64,000 nt of DNA from Mycobacterium sp. 1100029.7 (GTDB taxonomy: Bacteria > Actinomycetota > Actinomycetes > Mycobacteriales > Mycobacteriaceae): NCBI RefSeq assembly GCF_001665235.1, contig NZ_LZSC01000057.1:186001-250000 (forward strand), given 5' to 3'. This document shows positions 26,760 to 35,444 of the stretch, piece after piece. Numbering within the stretch: position 1 is the first letter of the stretch; every line of letters starts with the position of its first letter. The notes under the pieces are model-generated. The model had not been told where the DNA came from and did not search any database. It saw only the letters and a program-made list of their open reading frames with translations. The translations under genes were made by a program, and so were the position numbers.

Positions 26760-29282
26760 ATGACCGATCTTGAGCAGACGCCCTCCGACGGACTGTCGGC
26801 CACTGGTTCCCGACCGGCCGATCTGAGCGAACACTCCCGTACCGGGTTGGGCGCGCCCGCGTTGCAGCGCGCGATCACCGATCACCTGCGCTACTCGATC
26901 GGCCGCCCGGCCGCCGCCCTGCGGCCCGAGCACTACTACCGGGCGCTGGCGCTGGCGGTCCGGGACCGCATGCAGGACCGTCGGGTGGCCTCGACGCAAA
27001 CCTCGCTCGACCTCGGCCGCAAGGTGGTCTGCTATCTGTCGGCGGAATTCCTGATGGGTCCGCAGCTGGGCAACAACCTGCTGAACCTGGGGTTGGAGGG
27101 TGCGGCGAAGTCCGCGCTGGCCGCCATGGGACAGCGACTCGACGAGGTGCTGGCCTGCGAGGAGGAACCGGGGCTGGGCAATGGCGGTCTGGGCCGGCTC
27201 GCGGCCTGCTATCTGGACTCGCTGGCCACCCTGGAGCGCCCAGCCATCGGTTACGGAATCCGCTACGAGTTCGGCATTTTCGATCAGGAGATCCACGACG
27301 GCTGGCAGGTTGAGCAGACCGACAACTGGCTGGATCGCGGAAACCCTTGGGAGATCGCCAAACCCGACGTCAACTATTTGGTCAAGTGGGGCGGCTACGT
27401 CGAGCGCTACACCGACGACACCGGGCGCGAGCGATCCCGGTGGGTGCCCGGGTTGTTACTCAAGGGCGTCGCTTACGACACCCCCATTCAGGGCTACGGC
27501 GTCAACACCTGCAACGTGCTGACGCTGTGGAGCGCACGGGCCGTCAAGTCCTTCGCGCTGGACGCGTTCAACACCGGCGACTATTACAAAGCGGTCGAAG
27601 ACGAAGTGACCTCGGAGACGGTCACCAAGGTGCTCTACCCCAACGACGAGCCAGAAGCCGGCAAGCGGCTGCGGCTGCTGCAGCAGCACTTCTTCGTGTC
27701 CTGCTCGCTGCAGCACGTGCTGCACATCATGGATGACCTCGCCGACGCAGGTGTGCGAGAACTGCCGCAGCGATTCGCCTTGCAGCTCAACGACACTCAC
27801 CCGTCGATCGGGGTCGCTGAGCTGATGCGACTGCTGATCGACGAGCGCGGACTGGAGTGGGAGGAGGCGTGGGACATCACCGTCGCGACCTTCGCCTACA
27901 CCAACCACACCCTGCTGCCCGAAGCGCTCGAGACCTGGCCGCTGGAGCTGTTCGGCGACTCGCTGCCGCGGCACCTGGAGATCATCTACGAGATCAACCG
28001 GCGCTTCCTCAACGAGGTGCGCACCCGATTCCTCGGTGACGCGGACCGGGTCCGGCGGATGTCACTGATCGGCGAGGACGGCGGTAAGAACGTCCGGATG
28101 GCACACCTGGCCACCGTCGGCAGCCACGCCATCAACGGCGTCGCCGCGCTGCACTCGGAGTTGCTGAAAGACAGTGTGCTCAAAGACTTTTACGAGTTGT
28201 GGCCAGAGCGATTCAGCAACAAGACGAACGGCGTGACACCGCGGCGGTTCCTCGCGCTGTCCAACCCGGGACTTCGCGAGTTGCTGGACCGCACCATCGG
28301 TGACGGCTGGCTGACGGACCTGGGCAAGTTGCGCGGCCTGGAGCCGTTCATCGACGACTCGTCCTTCCGGGAGCAGTGGCGCGACATCAAACGCAACAAC
28401 AAAGCGCGGCTGGCCAACTTCATCCGTGAGACGACCGGTGTCGAGCTGAACCCGCAGTGGATCTTCGACATTCAGGTCAAGCGGATCCACGAGTACAAGC
28501 GCCAGCACCTCAACATGCTGCACATCATCGCCCTGTACTACCGACTCAAGCAAAATCCCGAACTCTCAATTCCGCCACGGGCCTTCATCTTTGGCGGCAA
28601 GGCCGCACCCGGCTACTTCCTGGCGAAGCGGATCATCAAGTTGATCAACGCCGTCGGCGAGACGATCAACAGCGACCCGCAGGTCAACAAGTTCCTCAAG
28701 GTCGCGTTCATCCCGAACTTCAACGTGCAGAACGCGCACCTGATTTACCCGGCCGCCAACGTATCCGAGCAGATCTCCACCGCCGGCAAAGAAGCGTCGG
28801 GCACCGGGAACATGAAGTTCATGATCAACGGCGCGCTGACGGTCGGCACGCTCGACGGCGCCAACGTCGAGATCCGCGAAGAGGCCGGCGCCGAGAACTT
28901 CTTCCTCTTCGGTCTGACCGTCGAAGAGGTCGAGGCACTCAAGGCAAGCGGTTACCGTCCGGCCGACTACATCGACGGCAATGACGAGCTGCGCGCGGTG
29001 CTGAACCTGATCGCCGACGGGACGTTCTCGCACGGCGACACCGAGGTGTTCAAGCCGCTGGTGGACAACCTGCGTTACGACGACCCCTTCCTGGTGTGCG
29101 CCGACTTCGCCTCCTACGTGGAGTGCCAGGACCGGGTGAGCGCCGCGTGGCTGGACGGGGAGTCGTGGACCAAGATGTCGATCCTCAATACCGCTCGCAG
29201 CGGGAAGTTTTCGTCAGATCGCGCCATCACGGAGTACTGCGATGACATCTGGAAGGTCTGGCCGCTCACGGTGAAGATCTGA
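26760..29282 (+). CDS. glgP: Glycogen/alpha-glucan phosphorylase
   Basis: An 840-residue GT35 phosphorylase releasing glucose-1-phosphate from alpha-1,4-glucans. Landmarks: LSAEFLMGPQLGNNLLNLG near 93, the N-terminal catalytic-domain motif ACEEEPGLGNGGLGRLAACYLDSLA near 133-157, ALQLNDTHPSIGVAELMRLL near 340, and the pyridoxal phosphate lysine in ASGTGNMKFMINGALTVGTLDGANVEI near 680-705. Length matches the E. coli MalP/GlgP class. ATG 26760 follows AGGACTCAC. Its product could feed the phosphoglucomutase encoded at 45349-46980, but the genes are not linked in an operon. Confidence 0.96.
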   Translation: MTDLEQTPSDGLSATGSRPADLSEHSRTGLGAPALQRAITDHLRYSIGRPAAALRPEHYYRALALAVRDRMQDRRVASTQTSLDLGRKVVCYLSAEFLMGPQLGNNLLNLGLEGAAKSALAAMGQRLDEVLACEEEPGLGNGGLGRLAACYLDSLATLERPAIGYGIRYEFGIFDQEIHDGWQVEQTDNWLDRGNPWEIAKPDVNYLVKWGGYVERYTDDTGRERSRWVPGLLLKGVAYDTPIQGYGVNTCNVLTLWSARAVKSFALDAFNTGDYYKAVEDEVTSETVTKVLYPNDEPEAGKRLRLLQQHFFVSCSLQHVLHIMDDLADAGVRELPQRFALQLNDTHPSIGVAELMRLLIDERGLEWEEAWDITVATFAYTNHTLLPEALETWPLELFGDSLPRHLEIIYEINRRFLNEVRTRFLGDADRVRRMSLIGEDGGKNVRMAHLATVGSHAINGVAALHSELLKDSVLKDFYELWPERFSNKTNGVTPRRFLALSNPGLRELLDRTIGDGWLTDLGKLRGLEPFIDDSSFREQWRDIKRNNKARLANFIRETTGVELNPQWIFDIQVKRIHEYKRQHLNMLHIIALYYRLKQNPELSIPPRAFIFGGKAAPGYFLAKRIIKLINAVGETINSDPQVNKFLKVAFIPNFNVQNAHLIYPAANVSEQISTAGKEASGTGNMKFMINGALTVGTLDGANVEIREEAGAENFFLFGLTVEEVEALKASGYRPADYIDGNDELRAVLNLIADGTFSHGDTEVFKPLVDNLRYDDPFLVCADFASYVECQDRVSAAWLDGESWTKMSILNTARSGKFSSDRAITEYCDDIWKVWPLTVKI

Positions 29283-29322
29283 GCGCTGCGGCCGGCGCGA
29301 CCGCTGGCCGTGAAGATTTCGA

Positions 29323-29335
29323 GCACCGCCGGTGC
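29323..29335. terminator. Short hairpin between convergent glgP and HicB-like genes
   Basis: GCACC (29323-29327) pairs with GGTGC (29331-29335) around GCC. It lies in the 57-base gap between the two convergent stop codons. No T tract follows, so it could be a weak bidirectional pause or terminator hairpin only. Confidence 0.25.
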
Positions 29336-29339
29336 GGCG

Positions 29340-29600
29340 CTAGCGGGTCTCTTTCGCGACGTAAACGATGATGTACCCCATGGGGATTCCGGTGCGGGCG
29401 GCGATGCACTCCCGGGCCACCAGGTCCACCGTCGCGCGGCGACTGGCGCGGGCGACCGCGGCGATCTCCGGGATTCGGATAAGCCACCCGTCGTTCTCAC
29501 GGGCGATTTCGACGTCGAAGCACTGACCGACCTTCGGGAAGGTCACACGTGAAGCGCTGCGCGGCGATTGTGCCCGTCGCAGAGTGGGCTGAATAAGCAT
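29340..29600 (-). CDS. HicB-like small protein, partner absent
   Basis: An 86-residue protein whose core (FDVEIARENDGWLIRIPEIAAVARASRRATVDLVARECIAARTG) has the beta-beta-alpha pattern of the HicB/DUF1902 partial RNase H fold: a strand, a GW turn, a strand ending in IPEI, then an amphipathic helix. ATG 29600 was chosen for AGGA 8-10 bases upstream; a TTG seven codons earlier is possible. HicB antitoxins normally pair with a 60-residue HicA toxin, and none is seen on either side. Mycobacteria have many such lone proteins, so toxin-antitoxin function is uncertain. Confidence 0.6.
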   Translation of the reverse strand: MLIQPTLRRAQSPRSASRVTFPKVGQCFDVEIARENDGWLIRIPEIAAVARASRRATVDLVARECIAARTGIPMGYIIVYVAKETR

Positions 29601-29718
29601 CTGCTTTTCCTGAGTCGACAATGAGCCGCGCGCAACAATAATGCGAACCGGACCAAAACACCTAATCGGCCAGGAGACTCCGAGTCACAGCCGTGATCTC
29701 ACCGTTGTGATTTCGTCG

Positions 29719-30525
29719 TCACCGGTAGCCCGGCAGGTCCGGCACACCGCTTGCGGTCAGCCAGCCACCGCCGTCGACCACCAGGACCGCACCCGTCACG
29801 TAGGACGCAGCGTCGCTGACCAAAAACAGGACTGCCTCGGCAATCTCGGTGGTCGAGCCGGTACGCCGCAGCGGATTCTGGATAGCGCGGTGCTGGTCGT
29901 CGCCGGCGATTCTGCGAATACCCTCGGTGCCCGACATCGCCCCGGGAGCAACGACATTGACCCGCACCCCAGAGGGTCCCCATTCGATCGCACAGGCGCG
30001 GCTGAACGCGTCGATGCCGGCCTTGGCCGACACCACATGAGCCTGCATCGCCATGCCCCGATACTGGATCGCCGCGCTGACGTTCACCACGGCGCCGCCG
30101 TGATCGCGCAACCAATGTTCGTACGCCGCTTTGGATACGTTGAAGGTGCCGACGAGGTCGATGTCGACCACCGCTTTGAATCCGCCGACGCTCAATTCAT
30201 CGATCGTCACCGGGAAATTCCCGGCGGCGTTGTTGACCAGGATGTCGAGTTGCCCGAAAGTCGCGAGCACCTGCTCGACGACGGCGTCGACCTCTTCCGG
30301 GCGCCGGACATCGCAGACGCCGTAGCTGGCCTCAATTCCTTCCTGGCGCAGCGTTTCCACAGCGGCTTGCAGGTTGGGTTCCTTGCGGCTGCAGATGGCC
30401 ACGCGGGCACCATGCCCGCCCAACAGGCGGGCAACCTCCAGCCCGAGACCCGTTGCCCCGCCGGTGATCAGCGCGACCTTGCCCTGCAGCAGATCGGCCC
30501 GGAATGGGCTCGGGCGGACGGTCAT
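29719..30525 (-). CDS. SDR of the 2,4-dienoyl-CoA reductase type
   Basis: A 268-residue SDR. The cofactor motif TGGATGLGLEVARLLGG is near 20-36 and NNAAGNF near 98. The classical YxxxK is replaced: the lysine is in QAHVVSAKAGIDAFSRACAIEWGP with Val in the Tyr position, the arrangement of 2,4-dienoyl-CoA reductases (DECR), which use other residues. NAAGNFPV also matches DECR. It therefore probably reduces dienoyl-CoA with NADPH. Its ATG overlaps the stop of the upstream CitE-like gene (ATGA), giving tight translational coupling. Confidence 0.85.
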   Translation of the reverse strand: MTVRPSPFRADLLQGKVALITGGATGLGLEVARLLGGHGARVAICSRKEPNLQAAVETLRQEGIEASYGVCDVRRPEEVDAVVEQVLATFGQLDILVNNAAGNFPVTIDELSVGGFKAVVDIDLVGTFNVSKAAYEHWLRDHGGAVVNVSAAIQYRGMAMQAHVVSAKAGIDAFSRACAIEWGPSGVRVNVVAPGAMSGTEGIRRIAGDDQHRAIQNPLRRTGSTTEIAEAVLFLVSDAASYVTGAVLVVDGGGWLTASGVPDLPGYR

Positions 30526-31400
30526 TGAGATTCCAGCTCGGCGATGACGTCCGCCAGCGCCAGAATCCGTTGTGCGTCGCGGACGTGCAGGCCCTCGATC
30601 ATGCGGCCATTCACGGTGATCACGCTGGTTCCCGTGGCCTGAGCCTCTTCGTAGGCCGAGACGATCTTGCGGGCGTCGGCCAGTTCTTTATCCGAGGGAC
30701 CGAACAATTCGTTCGCCGGGCCGACCTGAGACGGATGGATCAGGGTCTTGCCGTCGAACCCCATCTCGCGGCCCTGCTGTGCCTCGGCCCGAAAACCGGC
30801 TTCGTCGTCGATGGCGTTGAACACCCCGTCCAAGACCGCCTTCTGCGCTGCCCTGGCACCCAGCACCACAAGCGCCAGCGCGGGGACGACCGGTGCCCGC
30901 CCAGGTACATGCAAGCCATGCAGATCGTTGACCAAGTCGTTGGTGCCGACCACCAGGACCGTCAGCCGGTCGCTGGCCGAGGCGATCTCCTCCACCCGCA
31001 AGATGGCCCGCGGCGTTTCGATCATCGCCCACAGCCGCAGCGACGGGGGTGCTCCGAGCCGGTCAAGCGCGGCGGCGAGTCCCTGGACTTCTGCCGCGGT
31101 CTCCACCTTCGGCACGAGCACGCCATGAGCTGCCGAAGTGGCCACCGCGGCCAAGTCGTCGTCGTGCCACTCGGTCCCGGCGCCGTTGATGCGCACCACA
31201 ATCTCCCGTGGGCGATAACTGTCCGATGCAATCGCATCGCACACCCTGGCTCGGGAATCGACTTTGGCGTCGGGGCCAACCGCGTCTTCGAGGTCGAAGA
31301 TCAACACATCGGCCGGTAGTGACTTCCCCTTCTCGAGCGCTCGGTCTTTATTGCCGGGCAGGTAGAGGGCGGATCGGCGCGGGCGCGGCGTCAGTGCCAT
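30522..31400 (-). CDS. CitE-like HpcH/HpaI-family C-C lyase (acyl-CoA lyase)
   Basis: A 292-residue TIM barrel of the citrate lyase beta/malyl-CoA lyase family: SALYLPGNKDRALEKGKSLPADVLIFDLEDAVGPDAK at the N-terminus (Asp/Glu for metal), EIVVRINGAGTEWHDDDLAAV near 72 with the conserved Arg, VLVPKVETAAEVQ near 103, and LWAMIETPRAIL near 133 with the metal-binding Glu. Stand-alone CitE-like proteins in mycobacteria act as malyl-, citramalyl- or hydroxymethylglutaryl-CoA lyases rather than citrate lyase. ATG 31400 precedes the motif start by 9 residues. First gene of the pair with the DECR-like SDR. Confidence 0.87.
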   Translation of the reverse strand: MALTPRPRRSALYLPGNKDRALEKGKSLPADVLIFDLEDAVGPDAKVDSRARVCDAIASDSYRPREIVVRINGAGTEWHDDDLAAVATSAAHGVLVPKVETAAEVQGLAAALDRLGAPPSLRLWAMIETPRAILRVEEIASASDRLTVLVVGTNDLVNDLHGLHVPGRAPVVPALALVVLGARAAQKAVLDGVFNAIDDEAGFRAEAQQGREMGFDGKTLIHPSQVGPANELFGPSDKELADARKIVSAYEEAQATGTSVITVNGRMIEGLHVRDAQRILALADVIAELESQ

Positions 31401-31477
31401 GGGCCCAGCGTAGAGCTTCGCTCCTCGCCGGCCGGGGCCCGGTGGCGCCACCGCGTCGCGGAAACGTCTCACTCTGA

Positions 31478-31497
31478 TCGACATTTGTCGACATTTG
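31478..31497 (+). repeat. Tandem 10-base direct repeat
   Basis: TCGACATTTG occurs twice in tandem (31478-31487 and 31488-31497), in the gap between the CitE-like gene and the small membrane protein gene. It could be a regulator site or chance; two copies are too few to say more. Confidence 0.35.
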
Positions 31498-31542
31498 CCA
31501 GACGCGCGAAATAGGTCGGTGAGAAATGGCGTTGGGAGGTTT

Positions 31543-31563
31543 ATGCTGTTACTCGCGGCGTAA
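31543..31563 (+). CDS. Possible six-residue leader peptide
   Basis: GGGAGG at 31534-31539 is a strong ribosome binding site, 3 bases before ATG 31543. The frame encodes MLLLAA and stops at TAA (31561-31563), which overlaps the ATG of the next gene (TAATG). Such an arrangement can couple translation by reinitiation. No conservation data are available, so this may be only a coincidental start-stop. Confidence 0.25.
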   Translation: MLLLAA

Positions 31564-31775
31564 TGCCGACCGAAAAGTTAGGTCGAAGCATGAGCACGGA
31601 CAAAGTTAACCGCGGCATATTGCTCGCCATGGTGGCACTGGGAACGATCGCCTATTTCGCGCTGTACGACCACGCCTCAACCGATTTCAGGCTGTACGTG
31701 CCACTGTGCGTGGCGGCCTTGGTCGGATTGGTCGTCGTCGACGCAGTGAGCACTCACAAGCCCCGGAGACACTGA
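31563..31775 (+). CDS. Small two-helix membrane protein
   Basis: A 70-residue protein, or 61 if it starts at ATG 31590. Two hydrophobic segments (ILLAMVALGTIAYFALY and LYVPLCVAALVGLVVVDAV) are joined by a short charged loop, and the tail HKPRRH is basic and probably cytoplasmic. No family is recognised. It has no strong ribosome site of its own for either start but lies immediately after a possible hexapeptide with GGGAGG. Confidence 0.6.
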   Translation: MPTEKLGRSMSTDKVNRGILLAMVALGTIAYFALYDHASTDFRLYVPLCVAALVGLVVVDAVSTHKPRRH

Positions 31776-31934
31776 GTTGGGTGGGCCCAATGTGCCTGTC
31801 TAACAGGAACATTGGCGGTATAACGACGGGCGGGATCGACCGGGCGTCCGCAATCGATATGTGCCATGGCAGTCGGTCGGCTGCAGCGCCCGCGCATCGG
31901 GAAGATTTGGAGCGTCAGCAACGTTAGCGATTGC

Positions 31935-32795
31935 GTGAGTTCAACGGGCTTTCACGAAGGCGAGGTGGCGACTCAACGCCGGGCCGGCGTCGAAGCTGCC
32001 GCTAAGCGACTGGAAAATATGCTGCGCGGAAACCGTCTCTCCGCGGGCGCCGCTCAATTCCTGGCGACGCAGCGGTTTGCGGCGCTGACCGGACGCGACG
32101 ACGAGGGGGTGCTGTGGATCTCGCCGCTGTCGGGTCAGCCGGGATTTCTGCGCGGCGCCGACGACACCTTGGACATCTCCGCCGCCCCGCGCGAGAATGA
32201 TCCGCTGTACCGGACGCCCACCGGCCAGCAGGTCGGTTTGATCGCCATCGATTTCGCCACCCGACGCCGCATGCGTATCAACGGCACCCTTGCCGAATCC
32301 GACACGGCGGGTCTGCGCATCAGGGTCGACCAGGCCTACGGGAACTGCCCCCAGTACATCCACCGGCACGACATCAATGTCTCGGCTATCACCGCACCCT
32401 CGGTGGCCCCAAGTCGTACAGCGTCTTTGGGCGCAGCAGACCGGGTGATGATTGAGACTGCCGACACCTTCTTTCTAGGCACAACGCATCCCACCCGCGG
32501 CAGTGATGCATCGCATCGCGGTGGGCCCGCGGGATTTGTCCGAGTCGACTCCCCCAGCCGGTTGTGGTGGCCGGATTACCCCGGCAACAACATGTTCAAC
32601 AGCTTCGGAAACCTGGCGGTCGACGACGAGGCTGCGCTGTTGTTCGTCGACTTCGCCACCGGTGCCGCCCTGCACCTGTCCGGCACCGCAACGGTGGAGT
32701 GGACCAGGCCCGGCGCCGAGGGTGACGACGGTGGCGTGGGACGCCGCGTCGTGTTTTCGGTCGGGTCCGTTCTCGCGTCGCCGCCGACCGCGTAA
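31935..32795 (+). CDS. Pyridoxamine 5'-phosphate oxidase-family (FMN-binding split barrel) protein
   Basis: A protein of about 286 residues with two halves of split-barrel character. The first has QRFAALTGRDDEGVLWISPLSGQPGF and VGLIAIDFATRRRMRINGTLAES, then VDQAYGNCPQYIHRHDI near 140, a pattern typical of PNPOx-like flavin proteins fused in tandem; the second half has NSFGNLAVDDEAALLFVDFATGAALHLSGTA. The repeated FVDFATG/IDFATR shows internal duplication. Flavin or heme binding is likely; the substrate is unknown. The start is uncertain: the frame is open to ATG 31866, and GTG 31935 or GTG 31962 fit equally well. Converges on the DUF1295 gene. Confidence 0.8.
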   Translation: MSSTGFHEGEVATQRRAGVEAAAKRLENMLRGNRLSAGAAQFLATQRFAALTGRDDEGVLWISPLSGQPGFLRGADDTLDISAAPRENDPLYRTPTGQQVGLIAIDFATRRRMRINGTLAESDTAGLRIRVDQAYGNCPQYIHRHDINVSAITAPSVAPSRTASLGAADRVMIETADTFFLGTTHPTRGSDASHRGGPAGFVRVDSPSRLWWPDYPGNNMFNSFGNLAVDDEAALLFVDFATGAALHLSGTATVEWTRPGAEGDDGGVGRRVVFSVGSVLASPPTA

Positions 32796-32800
32796 CCCTG

Positions 32801-33691
32801 CTACGCCTTGGCTCCTCGGGGCGGCCATGGCACGAAGCGTGACACCCGGTCGATGACGTCCTGATAGGACGGACGGCGTTGCAGGCTACGCTCTTCCATC
32901 ATCGGAATGCTGGCACCGAGCAACATCGCCAGCATCGCGACGGCCCCCAGGATCAGCCACCACCACTGCCCGGGTGCCGCTGCAATACCGAACAGGGCGA
33001 CGGCAACCCAGAAACTGAACTCGCCGAAGTAGTTCGGATGCCGCGACCAGCTCCACAGACCTCGGTCCATCGCCTCGCCGGCACGCTTTTCCGCGACGAA
33101 TCGGTGCATCTGAAGGTCGGCGACGAACTCCAGCGCCACAGCCGCCAGGCCGACAACGAAAGCAACCCAACTCAGCCATACCCACCCCGGTCCGGACCGG
33201 GTCACCGCGACATACGCCGGGACCATCGCCAAAAAGACCTGCAGTGTGGGAATCAGGTGAATAGCCGACAAGTCGGCCAGCAGCTCCCAGCGGCCGGCCC
33301 GCTGCTTGAACATCGGGTAGCGCCAGTCCTCGTGGTGCAAGCCCGGAAACGCGTAAACCCAATTCGCGGTCAACCGCACCGCCCACAACACCACCACGAC
33401 GGACAAGAGCGAGCACCGCAATGCGTCGGCCGCGGGAGCTACCCGGCCCCACCAATAGAACAACAGCAGCGGCGGCACCACACTCCAATAGGCGTCGTAG
33501 AAGCTGGAGTTGCGATAAGCCCTGCTGAACAAGAAGATCACGACGGTTGCCAGGACATCAGCGATCAACGTGTCGAGCCAGAGCTGTCCCGTGCGCGGGC
33601 CCCACACCAGCCACCCCGCCGCCACCGCGATGGCGATGATGTATGCCGCGGTGACAAGCCACAGCGACCGCGATTTGCTGACCGTCGTCAT
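32801..33691 (-). CDS. DUF1295 / steroid 5-alpha-reductase-like membrane protein
   Basis: A 296-residue polytopic membrane protein (about seven segments). The C-terminal half has the family signature RHPNYFGEFSFWVAVALFGIA preceded by GLWSWS, characteristic of DUF1295/steroid 5-alpha-reductase and isoprenylcysteine methyltransferase-like enzymes; KQRAGRWELLADLSAIHLIPTLQVF lies near 150. It could be an NADPH-dependent reductase or methyltransferase for a lipid. ATG 33691 begins MTTVSKSRSLWLVTAAYIIAI; the frame extends far upstream but without coding character. Confidence 0.85.
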   Translation of the reverse strand: MTTVSKSRSLWLVTAAYIIAIAVAAGWLVWGPRTGQLWLDTLIADVLATVVIFLFSRAYRNSSFYDAYWSVVPPLLLFYWWGRVAPAADALRCSLLSVVVVLWAVRLTANWVYAFPGLHHEDWRYPMFKQRAGRWELLADLSAIHLIPTLQVFLAMVPAYVAVTRSGPGWVWLSWVAFVVGLAAVALEFVADLQMHRFVAEKRAGEAMDRGLWSWSRHPNYFGEFSFWVAVALFGIAAAPGQWWWLILGAVAMLAMLLGASIPMMEERSLQRRPSYQDVIDRVSRFVPWPPRGAKA

Positions 33692-34022
33692 TCTCGGAGC
33701 GTAACGAGGCGACAATTCGGGTAGCCGGCGGACCCGGCGGCCAAATTCACGCTGCGTTTTTGTCAGGGCGATATTCACCGCGCGGTGCCCGATTTGCGTG
33801 CGGGACATCCGGCACGGTCTCTGCGCCGATAATCGCTTGCTGCCTACCGTGGTTCGCCTATGCATTTGCACTGGCTGACAAGTCAAGTCAGAGAAGCCGC
33901 CGGATGCTGTTCGCCGGAAGTTCAGCCCGTACTCAACGTTGTTCAGCAGAGCTTGCGCTTTCAGGTTAAGGTCTGTCGGGGCTCGGGGTGACGTCGCTCG
34001 TTGTCGAACGAAAGGTGGGGGC
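33692..34022. promoter_or_regulatory. 331-base divergent gap before the papA-like gene
   Basis: No gene is evident. The region must hold the promoters of the DUF1295 gene (minus) and the papA-like gene (plus). GAAAGGTGGGGGC just before ATG 34023 is the ribosome binding site. No clear operator or hairpin was seen. Confidence 0.4.
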
Positions 34023-35417
34023 ATGTTCTTGGGCACGATCGACGACTGGACGGCTGAAGGCACCGTGGTGTCCTGGTGCCCGACGGCGACGACGTACGCA
34101 AGCGCAGCAAACGCGCCGGCCCATCCGGCCCCGGTGAGTTACCAGCAGTCCCAACATCTTCAGTACTACCGGCGCCAGGTTGGTCTGGGCCGTGACATTC
34201 CCCGGTTATGCATCGGTGCCTGGGAAATCGAAGGCACCTGCGACATCGATGCCATGACCCATGCGGTGAACAGCCACGTGCGCCGACACGACACCTACCA
34301 CGACCGGTTCGCGTTGTGCGACAAGGACAAGGTGCACCGCTATGTGATTGCCGATCCGGAAACCATCACCTTGGCGCCAACGGATCTCGGCCCGATGGAA
34401 CCGCCGCAGATCCGCAAACTCGTTCTCGACACGCCCGATCCGCTGAAGTGGGATTGCTTCACCTTCGGCATCGTTCAGGGCAAAGATCGCTTCACCATCT
34501 TGATCGCCGTCGATCACTTGCGCGCCGACGGAATGTCGGCCGGTGTCATCTTCCTCGACATCCAGACCGCCTATTTCGCCGCGCTGCAGAGTGTGGGGGC
34601 GACGCCGATACCCGCGGCCAGCCACCGCGAGTACAGCGCGACTCAACGGGCGTACGCGGCCAGCCTGGACGAGGACTCGGCCGAGATTCGTTCATGGCGC
34701 GCGTTTCTGGCGGCGAACAACGGTGTGCTACCCAGCTTTCCACTGGAATTGGGTGAGGCGGCTCCGGATACGCCGGGGGCAATCGACGTGTTCGACCTGA
34801 TCGACGAGGAGCAGGGTGATCGTTTCGAAGCTGCGTGCCGCGCCGCCGGCGCGAGGTTCAGCGGTGGCGTGTTCGCCTGCGCCGCGTTGGCCGAGCACCG
34901 ATTGACCGGCGCCGCCACCTACTTCGGACTCACACCGTTCGACAACCGTCGCAATCCGGCTCACGCCATCACGGTGGGTTGGCTGGCCAGCTTCGTTCCG
35001 CTGGTAATCGGCACTGCCGGTGCGTCATTCGAGGAAGTCGCCCGGGACGCGCAGGCATCCTTCGATGCGAACACGCTGCTCGGCACGGTGCCGTACTATC
35101 ACCTGCTCGGAGAGCCGAACGGATTGTCGGGTGGCATCCGAACTCCGGAGCGCCCGGTTCCGATGCTGTCCTACATCGACATTCGTAAGCTGCCGTTCGG
35201 CGACGACTATGACGGTTTGCGTGCCGGCATCTGGGGCGACAACCGGCTGTCGGAGACGGTGTGCATGTGGGTCAATCGCATGCGTGACAAGACGCAATTG
35301 GTAGTCGCTTACCCCGGCACCGAAGTCGCTACCCGATCCGTCCTGCGCTATGTCGAGGCGATGCGTGCCGAGTTCGTCAAGGTATGCGACGGCGCCCAGC
35401 CGCGCCCCGATGCCTGA
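34023..35417 (+). CDS. PapA-like polyketide-associated acyltransferase (condensation domain)
   Basis: A 464-residue condensation-superfamily acyltransferase. The N-terminus MFLGTIDDWTAEGTVVSWCPT is the signature opening of mycobacterial PapA1/PapA2/PapA3-type proteins. The catalytic HxxxDG motif reads HLRADG near residue 165. The C-terminal part contains PYYHLLGE and MLSYIDIRKLPFGDDYD. PapA enzymes esterify trehalose or glycopeptide cores with acyl chains. No Pks or MmpL gene adjoins it; instead a second condensation protein follows after 27 bases. ATG 34023 with AAAGGTGGGGG upstream. Confidence 0.87.
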   Translation: MFLGTIDDWTAEGTVVSWCPTATTYASAANAPAHPAPVSYQQSQHLQYYRRQVGLGRDIPRLCIGAWEIEGTCDIDAMTHAVNSHVRRHDTYHDRFALCDKDKVHRYVIADPETITLAPTDLGPMEPPQIRKLVLDTPDPLKWDCFTFGIVQGKDRFTILIAVDHLRADGMSAGVIFLDIQTAYFAALQSVGATPIPAASHREYSATQRAYAASLDEDSAEIRSWRAFLAANNGVLPSFPLELGEAAPDTPGAIDVFDLIDEEQGDRFEAACRAAGARFSGGVFACAALAEHRLTGAATYFGLTPFDNRRNPAHAITVGWLASFVPLVIGTAGASFEEVARDAQASFDANTLLGTVPYYHLLGEPNGLSGGIRTPERPVPMLSYIDIRKLPFGDDYDGLRAGIWGDNRLSETVCMWVNRMRDKTQLVVAYPGTEVATRSVLRYVEAMRAEFVKVCDGAQPRPDA

Positions 35418-35444
35418 GGCCGTGCCATTCCGCCGCCGCCGGCG

